From contig NC_053116.1 of assembly GCF_010015445.1 (NCBI RefSeq), positions 10,778,085 to 10,842,084 of the forward strand: a stretch of 64,000 nt of DNA. Reading direction: 5' to 3'. Positions 45,408-57,039 of this stretch are shown piece after piece (within the stretch, counting starts at the first letter, position 1; each line of letters begins with the position of its first letter). The stretch comes from Perca fluviatilis. Lineage: Eukaryota > Chordata > Actinopteri > Perciformes > Percidae. The position numbers were made by a program, and so were the translations under genes. The notes under the pieces are model-generated. The model ran no database searches. It was not told where the DNA came from and worked only from the letters and a program-made list of their open reading frames with translations.

Positions 45408-47755
45408 GCTATACTATGACATGTTTCGACATAATATACTATGGCCTTTTTATCCCTTTTCTAGACATCCTATGGCCTTTTTATCACTTTTTCGACATAC
45501 TATGCGCCTTTTATTCCTTTTATCGACATGTCCTTTTTCGACATACTATACTATGGCCTTTTTATCACTTTTTTCGACATACTATACTTACTTTTATCAC
45601 TTTTTTCGACATCCCTTTTTTGACATACTATTCTATGGTCTTTTATCCCTTTTTTTCGACATGTACTACTATGGCCTTTTAATCAGTTTTTCGACATACT
45701 AACTATGGCTTTTTGTCACTTTTTCAACATACTATACTGTGGCCTTTTATCACTTTTTGACATACTATTCTATGGCTTTTTTATCACTTTTTTCGACATA
45801 TTATACTATGGCTTTTTGTCACTTTTTTCGACATACTATACTATGGCTTTTTAATCTTTTTTGGACATACTATACTATGGCCTTTTTATCCCTTTTTTCG
45901 ACATACTATACTATGGCCTTTTATCACTTTTTTCGACATACTATACTATGGCTTTTTTATCACTTTTTTCGACATACTATACTATGACTTCTTTCGACAT
46001 ACTATACTATGGCCTTTTAATCTGTTTTTGGACATACTATACTATGGCCTTTTTATCCCTTTTTCGACATACTATACTATGGCCTTTTTATCACTTTTTT
46101 CGACATACTATACTATGGCTTTTGTATCACTTTTTTCGACATACTATACTATGGCTTTTTATCACTTTTTTGACATACTATACTATGGCTTTTTTGTCAC
46201 TTTTTTCAACATGCTATACTATGACTTGTTTCGACATACTATTCTATGGCTTTTTTATCACTTTTTTCGACATACTATACTATGGCCTTTTTATCACTTT
46301 TTTCGACATACTATACTATGGCCTTTTTATACGTGTTTTCGACATACTATACTATGGCTTTTGTATCACTTTTTTCGACATACTATACTATGGCCTTTTT
46401 ATACCTTTTTTCGACATACTAAACTATGGCTTTTTTGTCACTTTTTTCAACAGACTATACTATGGCCTTTTTATAATTTTTTTCGACATACTATACTATG
46501 GCTTTTTTATCCCTTTTTTCGACATACTATACTATGGCTTTTTTATCCCTTTTTTCGACATACTATACTATGGCTTTTTTATCCTTTTTTCGACATACTA
46601 TACTATGGCTTTTTTGTCACTTTTTTCAACATACTATACTATGGCCTTTTTATCACTTTTTTGACATACTATTCTATGGCTTTTTTATCACTTCCTTCGA
46701 CATACTATACTATGGCCTTTTAATCAGTTTTTTGGACATACAATACTATGGCCTTTTTATCCCTTTTTTCAACATACTATACTATGGCTTTTTTATCACT
46801 TTTTTCGACATACTATACTTGCCTTTTTATCACTTTTTTCGACATACTATACTATGGCCTTTTTATCACTTTTTTCGACATACTATACTATGGCCTTTTT
46901 ATCACTTTTTTCGACATGCTATACTATGGCCTTTTTATCCCTTTTTTCGACATACTATACTATGGCTTTTTTATCACTTTTTTGGACATACTATATTATG
47001 GCCTTTTTATCCTTTTTTCGACATACTATACTATGGCTTTTTTGTCACTTTTTTCAACATACTATACTATGGCCTTTTTATCACTTTTTTCGACATACTA
47101 TACTATGGCTTTTGTATCACTTTTTTCGACATACTATACTATGGCTTTTGTATCACTTTTTTCGACATACTATACTATGGCTTTTTTGTCACTTTTTTCA
47201 ACATGCTATACTATGACTTGTTTCGACATACTATTCTATGGCTTTTTTATCACTTTTTTCGACATACTATACTATGGCCTTTTTATCACTTTTTTCGACA
47301 TACTATACTATGGCCTTTTATACGTTTTTCGACATACTATACTATGGCTTTTGTATCACTTTTTTCGACATACTATACTATGGCCTTTTTATACCTTTTT
47401 TCGACATACTAAACTATGGCTTTTTGTCCACTTTTTTCAACAGACTATACTATGGCCTTTTATGAATTTATTTCGACGCCACAATACAATGGCTTTTTTA
47501 TCCCTTTTTTCGACATACTATACTATGGCTTTTTTATCCCTTTTTTCGACATACTATACTATGGCTTTTTTACCACTTTTTTGACATACTATACTATGGC
47601 CTTTTTATCACTTTTTTCGACATCCCTTTTTTCGACATACTATTCTATGGCTTTTTTATCACTTTTTTCGACATACTATACTATGACTTCTTTCGACATA
47701 CTATACTATGGCCTTTTAATCAGTTTTTTGGACATACTATACTATGGCCTTTTTT
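45408..47755 (+). repeat. 36-bp satellite, plus-orientation domain 1
   Basis: Unit 'cgacatactatactatgg' then 'cctttttatcactttttt' (36 bp), repeated about 65 times with variants (ggcttttttatc, cttttttgtcac, ttttggacat). Higher-order structure: the rare variant 'gctatactatgacttgtttc' recurs at about 46212 and 47203 with the same neighbours, a block of about 0.99 kb. The period is a multiple of three, which creates long repetitive ORFs in several frames; none is a gene. Confidence 0.97.
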
Positions 47756-48588
47756 TCCATTTCTCCATGGCCTTCCACTCCTATTTCATTTCCACCTATT
47801 TATCCACCTTCCTTTCTGCCTTCTCTTTATTTCCATTATATTCTTTATCCACTTCCTCCTGTTTATTCCTCATGCCTAATCCACTTTTATTTCGACCATA
47901 CTATTCTTCTTTCTCTATTTCATTCTCCTGTTCCATTTATACTATATTTCATTTCATCCACTTCCTTATTTTTGGGTTTCTCACTATATTATCCATGTCT
48001 GTGTCCACTTTTCCTCCTTTTGTGCTGTGGGGTTCCTCCTCCATTCCTCCTCCTCCTCCTCGGTGTGTCTGTCTGTGTCTCTCCTCCTGTGGTTCTCCTT
48101 TGTGCCTCCACCTCCATGTCTGTCCTTTTCCTTGTGGGTGTCTGTCTGTTCTCCATCCTTGTTCTGGTCCTGTGTGTGTCCTTGTCTCCTTGTCTCCTTG
48201 GGATTCTCCTTGGTCTTGTCCTCGGCTTTGTGTCCTTGTCTGGGGCCTTTTGGGCTGTGTGGCCTTTATCCATGCTTTTGTATCCTTTCTGTGGGCACTT
48301 TGTCACTTTTTGGCCCGTGCTATGCTGTGGCTTTTGTCCGTTTTGGGACATGCTATGTGGCCTTTTTGTCCGTTTTTGGGATCCTGCCGATTGTTTTATC
48401 CTTTTTCGATGCTATGCTGTGGTTTTTTGATCCTGTTTTCGTTGTGCTGTTCTGTGGTCCTTTTCAATGCTATGGTGGTTTTGGGATTATGCTGATTCTA
48501 TGGCCCGGCCTTGATCCAGGCGGTTATGGGTTGATGCTATGATCAGCACCAGTACTTGTCCTGTGGGGTTTTTTATCCGCTTTTGATG
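47756..48588 (+). repeat. Highly diverged, T/C-rich satellite-like sequence next to the gap
   Basis: Begins as normal units and turns into pyrimidine-rich, GC-enriched text, still echoing the unit (e.g. 'gtggcttttgtccgttttgg', 'gctatgctgtgg' near 48315-48420). Either an extremely degenerate satellite or poor consensus sequence beside the assembly gap. The 359-aa ORF through it is an artefact. Confidence 0.6.
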
Positions 48589-49088
48589 NNNNNNNNNNNN
48601 NNNNNNNNNNNNNNNNNNNNNNNNNNNNNNNNNNNNNNNNNNNNNNNNNNNNNNNNNNNNNNNNNNNNNNNNNNNNNNNNNNNNNNNNNNNNNNNNNNNN
48701 NNNNNNNNNNNNNNNNNNNNNNNNNNNNNNNNNNNNNNNNNNNNNNNNNNNNNNNNNNNNNNNNNNNNNNNNNNNNNNNNNNNNNNNNNNNNNNNNNNNN
48801 NNNNNNNNNNNNNNNNNNNNNNNNNNNNNNNNNNNNNNNNNNNNNNNNNNNNNNNNNNNNNNNNNNNNNNNNNNNNNNNNNNNNNNNNNNNNNNNNNNNN
48901 NNNNNNNNNNNNNNNNNNNNNNNNNNNNNNNNNNNNNNNNNNNNNNNNNNNNNNNNNNNNNNNNNNNNNNNNNNNNNNNNNNNNNNNNNNNNNNNNNNNN
49001 NNNNNNNNNNNNNNNNNNNNNNNNNNNNNNNNNNNNNNNNNNNNNNNNNNNNNNNNNNNNNNNNNNNNNNNNNNNNNNNNNNNNNNNN
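48589..49088. other. Assembly gap, 500 N
   Basis: Exactly 500 unknown bases, a common placeholder size. The true distance is unknown. Confidence 0.99.
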
Positions 49089-49139
49089 TATGGAAAGAGG
49101 AGGAGTTTAACATAATGGAGCCTTTGATTATTTGAGATG

Positions 49140-49665
49140 AGGAGCCGACATGGAGGAGGAGCGGAGGAGAGATGGAAGGAGGAGGAGGAGGAAGGAAGGA
49201 TGGAGAGAGGAAGGAGGAAGAGGAGGTGGAGGAAGAAGAGGAGTGGAGGAGGGAAGGAGGAGGGAGAGAGAGATGAATGGAGGAGGAGAGTGTAGAGAGG
49301 AGAGAGGAGGAGGGAGTGGAAAAAAAAGGAAGAGGAGGAGGAGGAGGAAGGAGGAGGGAGGAGGGAGGAGGAGGGAAAGGAGGAGGAGAGGAGGAGGAAA
49401 GAGATGGAGGAGAGAGAGAGAGAGGAGAGGAAGGAGGAAGGAGAGAGGAAAGGAGGAGGGAGGAGAGAGGAGGGAGAGGAAGGAGGAAAGAGAGGAGAGG
49501 AGGAGGAGAGAGGGGAGAGAGGAGGAGGGAGGAGGAAGGAGGAAGGAGAGGGAGAGGAGGAGGGAGGGAGGAGAGAGAGAGAGAGAGAGGAGGAGGAAGG
49601 AGAGAGAGAGGGAAAGAGAGGATGGAAGGAGAGGAGGAGGAGAGGAAAGGAGGAGAGAGGGAGGA
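49140..49665 (+). repeat. Polypurine (GGA/GAGA) tract 1
   Basis: About 525 bp of almost pure purine on the plus strand, made of irregular gga, gaa and gag words. ORFs of 100-385 aa on both strands (Arg/Glu/Gly-rich or Ser/Leu/Pro-rich) follow from the lack of T and need no gene. Confidence 0.95.
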
Positions 49666-49900
49666 ATGACATCATCTTCAAGATATCGACCTGGCGACAC
49701 TTTTAATAATTTATACGACCATCTGGAGATAACGATCCCGAGGATGACACGCTGATTTATCCGAGGAGCGGACACGCCGATAATTTATCCGGAGCGGACC
49801 AGCGATACGACAGGAGCGGATACGACTCCGGAGCCACGCACGAGACCATGACTTTGAGCATCGAGACGCAGGACGGACTACGAGGACGGAGGAGGAGCGA
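49666..49900. other. Mixed-composition island between polypurine tracts
   Basis: About 235 bp with 'gataatttatccg/gatttatccg' repeats and 'ggagcgga' words (49749-49825). It looks like a short internal repeat of unknown origin. Confidence 0.5.
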
Positions 49901-50605
49901 GAGCCGAGAAGAGGAGAGGAGAGGATGGAATGGACGGGAGGAGGAGGAAGATGGAGGAGGAGGAGGAGGAGTAGAGGAGAGGAGAGGAGGACGTGGACAT
50001 GGAGGAAAGGACAGGAGGAGAGGAGGAGAGGAGAGGAGGAGAGGAGAGGAAGGAGAGGAGAGTGGATGAGAGGAGGAGGGAAGAGGATGGAGAGGAAAGA
50101 TGGAGGAGGAGGAGGAGAGGAGGAGGAGGGAGGAGAGAGGAGGAAGGAGAAGGAGGAAAGGAGGAGGAAAGGAGATGGAGGAGGAGAGAGAGTGGAGGGA
50201 GGAATGGACAAGAGGAGGAAGGAGATGGAGAGTGGAGAGGAGAGGAGGAGGAAGGAAAGGAGAGGAGGAGAGGAGGAGAGAGAGAATGAGGAGGGAGGAG
50301 GGAGGAGAGGAGGAGGAGGAGGAGGAGGAGAGAGAGAGGAAAGGAGGAGAGGAAGGAAGGAGGAAGGAGAGGAGGAGAGAGGGAGAGGAGAGGAGAGGAG
50401 GAGAATGGAAGGAAAGAGGGAGAGAAAGGAGAGAGAGGGAGGGAGAGGAGAGAGGGAGAGAGAGGAGGAAAGGAGGAGAGAGAGAGAGAGAGAGGAAGGA
50501 GGGAGGAAGGAGAGGAGAGGAGAGAGGAAGGGAGGGAGGGGAGAGAGAGGAGAGGAGGAGGGAGGAGAGAGGGAGGGAGGGAGAGGATGGAGAGGAAGGG
50601 AGGGA
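49901..50605 (+). repeat. Polypurine tract 2
   Basis: About 700 bp of nearly pure purine on the plus strand, like 49140-49665. Potential triplex (H-DNA) former. Confidence 0.95.
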
Positions 50606-50659
50606 TCTGACTAACAAATTAAACTATCTTTAGATATCACCGATGAACCTTACTTTCAT

Positions 50660-53411
50660 ACCTAGAGCCATCACTTTTTTTCCGATACCATACAACATGG
50701 TCTTTATAACCTTTTTTCACATACTAAACTATGGCTTTTGTCACTCTTTTTCAACAGACTATACTATGGCCTTTTATAATTTTTCGACATAACTATAATT
50801 AGGGGTTTTTATCCCTTTTTCGACATACTATACTATGGCTTTTTATCCCTTTTTCCGACATAACTATACTATGGCTTTTTATCACTTTTTTCGACATACT
50901 ATAACTATGGCCTTTTTATCATTTTTTCGATAACTATAATTATGGTCTTTTATACCTTTTTGACATACTTAAACTATGGCTTTTTTGTCACTTTTTCAAC
51001 AGACTATACTATGGCCTTTTACTTTTTTCGACATAATATACCTATGTTTTTTTTATCCTTTTTTCGACATACTATAGTTTATCCCTTTTTCGACATACCT
51101 ATACTATGGCTTTTTTATCACTTTTTTGACATACTATACTATGGCTTTTTATCCCTTTTTCGACATACTATACTATGGCTTTTGTCACTTTTTCAACATA
51201 CTATATTATGGCCTTTTATCCCTTTTTTGACATACCATACTATGGCCTTTTTATCCCTTTTTCTATACTATGGCCTTTTATCACTTTTTCAACATACTAT
51301 AACTATGACTTGTTTCGACACAATTATATTATGGCTTTTATCACTTTTTTTCAACATGCTATACTTAATGACTTTGTTCTTGAAATACTATACTATGGCC
51401 TTTTATCCCTTTTTCGACTACTATAAGGTTATGACCTGCTTGACATACTATACTATGGCCTTTTATCCTTTTTCGACATACTATACTATGGCCTTTTTAT
51501 CCCTTTTTCAATATAATTTATTATGGCCTTTTAATCCCTTTTTCGACATAATTATACTATGGCCTTTTTATCCTTTTTTCGACATACTATACTCATGGCC
51601 TTTAACCACTTTTTCTATAACTATAACCATGGCCTTTTATCACTTTTTTCGACACTATACCATAGCTTTTTATCCCTTTTTCGACATACTATACTATGGC
51701 CTTTTATCACTTATTTCGATACGCTATATTATGGTCTTTTATCCCTTTTATCACTTTTTTTGGACATACTATACTATGGCCTTTTTATCCCTTTTTCGAC
51801 ATGCTATACTATGGCCTTTTATCACTTTTTTCGACATACTATACTATGGTTTTTTGTCACCTTTTTCAACATAACTATACCATGGCCTGTATTACCTTTT
51901 TTCAGACACTATAATGTGGCTTTTGACGCCTTTTTTCGATAACTATACTATGGCTTTTGTACCACTTTTTCGACATACTATACTATGGCTTTTTATCACT
52001 TTTTCCAACATGCTATACTATGACTTGTTTTTTACATACTATTCTATGGTTTTTTATCACTTTTTTCGACATACTATAACTATGGCCTTTTTATCACTGT
52101 TTTCGACATACTATATTATGACCTTTTATCACTTTTTCGACATACTATACTATGGCCTTTTTATCACGTTTTTCGAGATACTATACTATGGCTTTGTATC
52201 ACTTTTTCGACATACTATACTATGGCCTTTTTATCCCTTTTTCGACATACTATAATTATGCTACATTTTTTGACATACTATACTATGGCTTTTTATATCG
52301 TGTTTTCTCGACATACTCATACTATGGCTTTTTGTATCACCTTTTTTCGACATACTATACTATGGCCCTTTATAACCTTTTTTTCGCATACTAAACTATG
52401 GCTTTTTTATCACTTTTCAACAGACTATACTATGGCCTTTTTATAATTTTTTCATTATACCATACTTATTATGGCTTTTATCCTTTTTGACATACTATAC
52501 TATGGCTTTTTTATCCCTTTTTTCGACATACTATACTATGGCTTTTTATCACTGTTTTCGACATACTATACTATGGCCTTTTTATCACTTTTTCGACATA
52601 CTATACTATGGCCTTTTTATACGTGTTTTCGACATACTATACTATGGCTTTTGTATCACTTTTTTCGACATACTATACTATGGCCTTTTTATATTTTTTC
52701 GACATACTAAACTATGGCTTTTTTGTCACTTTTTTCAACATACTATACTATGGCCTTTTTATAATTTTTTCAACATACTATACTATGGCTTTTTATCACT
52801 TTTTTCGACATACTATACTATGGCTTTTTATCCCTTTTTCGACATACTATACTATGGCTTTTTATCACTTTTTCGACATACTATACTATGGCCTTTTTAT
52901 CCCTTTTTTCGACATACTATACTATGGCTTTTTATCACTTTTTTTGACATACTATACTATGGCTTTTTATCACTTTTTTCGACATACTATACTATGGCTT
53001 TTTATCACTTTTTTCGACATACTATACTTTGGCCTTTTTATCCCTTTTTTCGACATACTATACTATGGCTTTTTATCCCTTTTTTCGACATGCTATACTA
53101 TGACTTGTTTCGACATACTATTCTATGGCCTTTTTATCACTTTTTTCGACATACTATACTATGGCCTTTGTATCACTTTTTTCGACATACTATACCATGG
53201 CTTTTTTGTCACTTTTTTAACATGCTATACTATGACTTGTTTTGACATACTATACTATGGCCTTTTAATCACTTTTTTCGACATACTATTCTATGGACGT
53301 TTTATCACTTTTTTCGACATACTATACTATGGCCTTTTTATCACTTTTTTTCGACATACTTTCCCCCCCATTTGGCCTTTTTATCCCTTTTTTACGACAT
53401 ACTATACTATT
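50660..53411 (+). repeat. 36-bp satellite, plus-orientation domain 2
   Basis: Same unit and orientation as 45408-47755. From 50700 to about 52450 it has many single-base insertions and deletions (such as 'ataactatac'); from 52480 to 53400 it is regular. The uneven quality suggests sequencing error near the gap rather than biological decay. Confidence 0.95.
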
Positions 53412-54036
53412 TGTTGTGAAGGACAGAACGGACTCAAATGCAAGGCTCAAAAACACATAACAAGTTTATTAATAAGAAGTCAAACAAAGGTTAGCGGGGA
53501 ACTAATGGGTACAAACAAGGAGAGCGAGGGACTCACAGTGAAAACCTAGGATGGCGGGAACTTGGGGCAGAGACTAGGAGGGCGAGGGACATAAGGGGAA
53601 ATCTAGGATGGCCGGGGAGCTCGAGGAGATGCGGGAAACCGGGGCTGAAGATCTGAGGAGGAGACACTGGAGAGGGGGAAACAGAGGAGCCAAGGAAGCT
53701 CTGGCTGGATAGGGAGACGGAGGCAGGATGGAGCGAGGTGCCATGGTAGGAGGACTGGATGGTGAGGCCAGCTGGCTGGATATGCAAGGCTTGGAGAAGA
53801 ACACTGCGGGTTGAAGTACTGTGCTTGATTGTAGATGGCTGGCAGGTGTGTGTGGCGGGAGAGCAATGATGGTTGATTGGCAGCAGGTGTGTGTTGTCAG
53901 ATGGCAGGCAGTAGGCAGGAGGGGAGGAGGGAAAGCAAAAAGAGACACAGGGAGAGAGAGACAGAGCCAACAGAAAAAATACTAACAGACAGAGAAAAGT
54001 AAACAGTGACTCACAGCCAGCCGACCCCAACCATCA
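53412..54036 (-). mobile_element. Solo-LTR-like insertion, 625 bp
   Basis: TG...CA bounded. On the minus strand it starts TGATGGTTGGGGTCGG and ends GTCCTTCACAACA, with 'gagccttgcatttgagtcc' before the end, as in fish Ty3/gypsy LTRs. Interrupts a satellite unit ('actat' on both sides). ORFs such as 53533-54030 are not genes. Confidence 0.6.
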
Positions 54037-54365
54037 CACTATGATCTTTTTATCACTTTTTTCAACATACTATACTATGGCTTTTGTATCACTTTTTTCG
54101 ACTTACTATACTATGGCCTTTTTATCCCTTTTTTTCTAAACTAAACTATGGTCTTTTTATCCCTTTTTTCGACATACTATACTATGGTCTTTTTATCCCT
54201 TTTTTCGACATACTATACTATGGCCCTTTTTATCCCTTTTTCGACATACTATACTATGGTCTTTTTATCACTTTTTTCGACATACTATACTATGGCTTTA
54301 TTATCACTTTTTTTCGACATACTATACTATGGCTTTTTATCACTTTTTTCAACATGCTATACTAT
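54037..54365 (+). repeat. 36-bp satellite, plus-orientation remainder
   Basis: About nine units continuing the array after the LTR insertion. Confidence 0.95.
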
Positions 54366-54507
54366 GACTATAGTATGTCGAAAAAAGTGATAAAAAAGCC
54401 ATAGTATAGTATGTCGAAACAAGTCATAGTATAGTATGTCGAAAAATTCATAGTATAGTATGTCGAAAAAAATGATAAAAAAGTCATATTATAGTATGTC
54501 AACATAA
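54366..54507 (-). repeat. 36-bp satellite, minus orientation again
   Basis: Second orientation switch at about 54366 ('atactatgactatagtat'). Units read as 'agtatgtcgaaaaaagtgat'. Ends where a LINE tail begins. Confidence 0.92.
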
Positions 54508-54556
54508 GATTCAAAATCCTTTATTAATACCACATCGGGAAAATTCACATTGTTGC
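54508..54556 (-). mobile_element. Short LINE 3' tail
   Basis: 'aagattcaaaatcctttatt' followed by 'aaattcacattgttgc', the same 3' end as 42858-42910, cut short by the LTR that follows. Confidence 0.6.
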
Positions 54557-55065
54557 TGTTACGAGTGACACTGGCGTGAACCCAAACGCAGACAGAGACA
54601 GAGTGATAGTTTAACAAGTTTACTACAATACTTAATTGTCAAGGTTTTCAGAAAGGGGAAGCAAGTCCAGGTTTTCAGAGGGGTTCCAAGCAGGAGTATC
54701 TGTGCTTTCCGGGTGTGTGTGTGTTCAGTCTGTGTGTAGTGAGGTCCAGTAGTAGCGAGCGGGAATGGTGGATGGCAGGAGTGAAGTGGTAGCCGGAGTC
54801 AGGTTCCAAAGAACTGTAGCACAAGAGAAAACACATCAGGACAGGCAAAAACACAAAGAGCAATAACTAGCTGGTTGGGTCAGCAGCGAGCCTAACGTGG
54901 TCGTCTAGACTATGATCTGACGAAGAGTGGCAGGTTGACCGGGTATTAGAAGCAGAGGTGAACCCTGACTCCAGCACACCAGGCTTCACTCCTGCAATTA
55001 CAAACAGACAGAGGGGAGGGGGGAAAGGAGAGACAGAAAGCTACCTGGCAGTAGCAGGCCTAACA
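54557..55065 (-). mobile_element. Ty3/gypsy 3' LTR
   Basis: 509 bp, TG...CA on both strands (plus: TGTTACGAGTG to GGCCTAACA). On the minus strand it directly follows a polypurine tract (complement of 55066-55088) and the end of a pol gene, so it is the 3' LTR. 'ctgcgtttgggttcacgcc' lies near its end. Confidence 0.75.
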
Positions 55066-55085
55066 GTACCCCACCCTCCCCCCCT

Positions 55086-55196
55086 CTACGGACACCAACA
55101 GGGCTTATCAGGATGCAACCGATGAAAGTCAGGGACCAGAGCAGGATCCACAATGAAGCTCCGGGGAACCCAGTAGCCTTCCTCAGGACCATAACA
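55086..55196 (-). pseudogene. Ty3/gypsy pol C-terminal (chromodomain) fragment
   Basis: On the minus strand it encodes [20 protein letters not shown] followed by [11 protein letters not shown], the C-terminal chromodomain-type tail of Ty3/gypsy integrase in fish. Upstream pol is replaced by A-rich sequence. Belongs with the LTR at 54557-55065. Confidence 0.75.
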
Positions 55197-55208
55197 AAAA
55201 GAAAAAAA

Positions 55209-55246
<38 letters not shown>

Positions 55247-55363
55247 AAAAAAAAAAAAAAACCTCCAAACCAAAAAAGAAAAGAAAACAACCCCCCCCCC
55301 CCGCCCACAAAAAAAAAACAACCAAAAAAAAAAAAAAAAACCCCCAAAAACCCAAAGGGAAGG

Positions 55364-55396
<33 letters not shown>

Positions 55397-55414
55397 AAAA
55401 CAAACAAACAAAAA

Positions 55415-55451
<37 letters not shown>

Positions 55452-55577
55452 AACTAAAAAATGTGTAATAATAAAAAAAAAAAAAAAAAACAAACACAAC
55501 CCCCAAAAAACCAAAAACAAAAAAAAAAAAGAGAAACAAAAAAACCACAAATAAAGAATAAAAGTTTTAATAAAAAA

Positions 55578-55610
<33 letters not shown>

Positions 55611-55710
55611 AAAAATTTTTTATTGATAGAAAAAAAAAAAAATAAATTTAAACCTTATTAAAGGGGTTTTTTGTTTGTTGTTTTTTTTTCTTTTCCCCCC
55701 CCCCGAATGA
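55197..55710. repeat. A-rich homopolymer region, probably low-quality
   Basis: About 450 bp of A runs broken by short C runs, then T and C runs at 55665-55705. Sharp homopolymer blocks of this kind are more like a consensus failure than natural DNA. The Phe-rich ORFs on the minus strand are artefacts. Confidence 0.75.
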
Positions 55711-56339
55711 GAATACATGTATGGCAAATGATCCACCTATTTGTTCCAAATACCCCTAATAGGAGCAAGTTTGTCATTCACACGGTGAGCAACTCTTGTC
55801 TCCCGAATGTGAAGACATAAAAGTCTGAAGTGACATGGTAGCATGCAATATACTCTGGCATGACTAAGAATCCCATAAGCCTCATTCCAGGATCTGTACA
55901 CCCCAGCAAGAAGCAACAGTCCCATGTTAGCATCCAGGTGTGTTTTGTCACACCCATCCAGCAAACACCCTTCCATGTTGGGTTGATGTTCTCAGTTGGT
56001 GCTCTGCCTTGGGTGTGATGAGGGCATTAAATGTCAGTTATTTTTAATTTAAAGAACTTTTTTTAAAGCTCTGGGTCATTTGGCCCCTCCTCTTCATTAG
56101 GTGGGTATTCTTATTTAAAGACTTACCTTCTCCTAACCTAAATCTATACGGGTCAGTTTTGACCTGTAACACCACAGATGTCACCACAGTTAATAATATT
56201 AAGTTGAAAAAGCCCACATGTTCTAAAAACAGATAACATAATTACCCATTGTCTTCATTATTGGTAAATTGAGTACATTTAAACATTTTGTATTTTGTAT
56301 CAAGCCTGGGGATTTAAAGGACCTAAAATGTCTACTTTG
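55711..56339. other. Spacer, no gene
   Basis: Non-coding. 'cgggtcagttttgacctgta' (56149-56168) resembles the interior of the TTAA-site elements at 3908-4112. Confidence 0.45.
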
Positions 56340-56745
56340 TGACAATAGTATGTCGAGAAAAGTCAGTGTGTCGAAAAAAGTCGTCTGTCAAGTCACAAAA
56401 ATGTCATAGTATAGTATGTTGAAAAACGTCTTAGTCATATATGTCGAAGAAAGCCACAAAAACAACAGTATCCTGTCAAAAGAATAGTACGTATAGTAGT
56501 CACCAAAAGTCATAGTATAGTACGTCAAATTCACAAAAACATAGTATGTTGAAAAAAATCTAGCATAGCATGTTGAAAAGTGAAAAAGTAATAGTATAGT
56601 ATGTCGCAAAAATGTGATAAAAAGTCATTGTATAGCATGTCATGAAAATGAATCCATAGTATGTCATAAAAACGTCATTAAATAGTATGGGATTAAAAAA
56701 AGTCACATTATAGCATGCCATCAAAAATCTCAAACGTAATAACAC
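56340..56745 (-). repeat. Decayed 36-bp satellite, minus orientation
   Basis: Scattered 'gtcatagtatagtatgtcg' units with 'aaaagtcacaaaaa' spacers, as in 41900-42340; the outer edge of the satellite domain. Confidence 0.85.
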
Positions 56746-57039
56746 AGCATGAATCACAGCCTGCTCATTGGTTGCAACAAAAATGGGAGACCAGATGAAT
56801 GTTCAAGTGGAAAATAAGCATTTATTTACAACATAATACTAGAGAACAGTATTCAAATAACGTAATAATATAGTATGACATAAAATATGTAATTTAAAAA
56901 GTTTGACTAGTGACCTGCCTGGGGTCTGAGACATCCTAAATATTTTAAGAGTTATAAGAAATAATTAAAATGGAAACTGTCTATAGCGATTCTAAACATA
57001 ATTGACCAACTGTGGCTACAGAGAAAAATAATTCCCCTA
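56746..57039. other. Spacer, no gene
   Basis: No recognised feature. Confidence 0.5.

Noticed and set aside
45861..47584. Several 230-360-aa ORFs with repeated MAFLSLFSTYYT-like 12-residue units
   Set aside because: The satellite unit is 36 bp, a multiple of three, so any frame without a stop stays open across the array. Frames switch with indels, and the same applies at 50942-53549 and on the minus strand at 44574-45407.
48524..50633. Long ORFs on both strands of the polypurine tract (up to 385 aa, one crossing the N gap)
   Set aside because: Stop codons are rare because of composition; the peptides are pure low complexity and N bases are translated as X.
54998..55580. Phe-rich ORFs on the minus strand
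   Set aside because: Translation of A homopolymers of doubtful quality; only the short C-terminal part (55196-55086) is real retroelement coding sequence.
41820..56745. CRISPR-like array of regular short repeats
   Set aside because: There are no unique spacers; units are directly adjacent and the context is vertebrate. It is a satellite.
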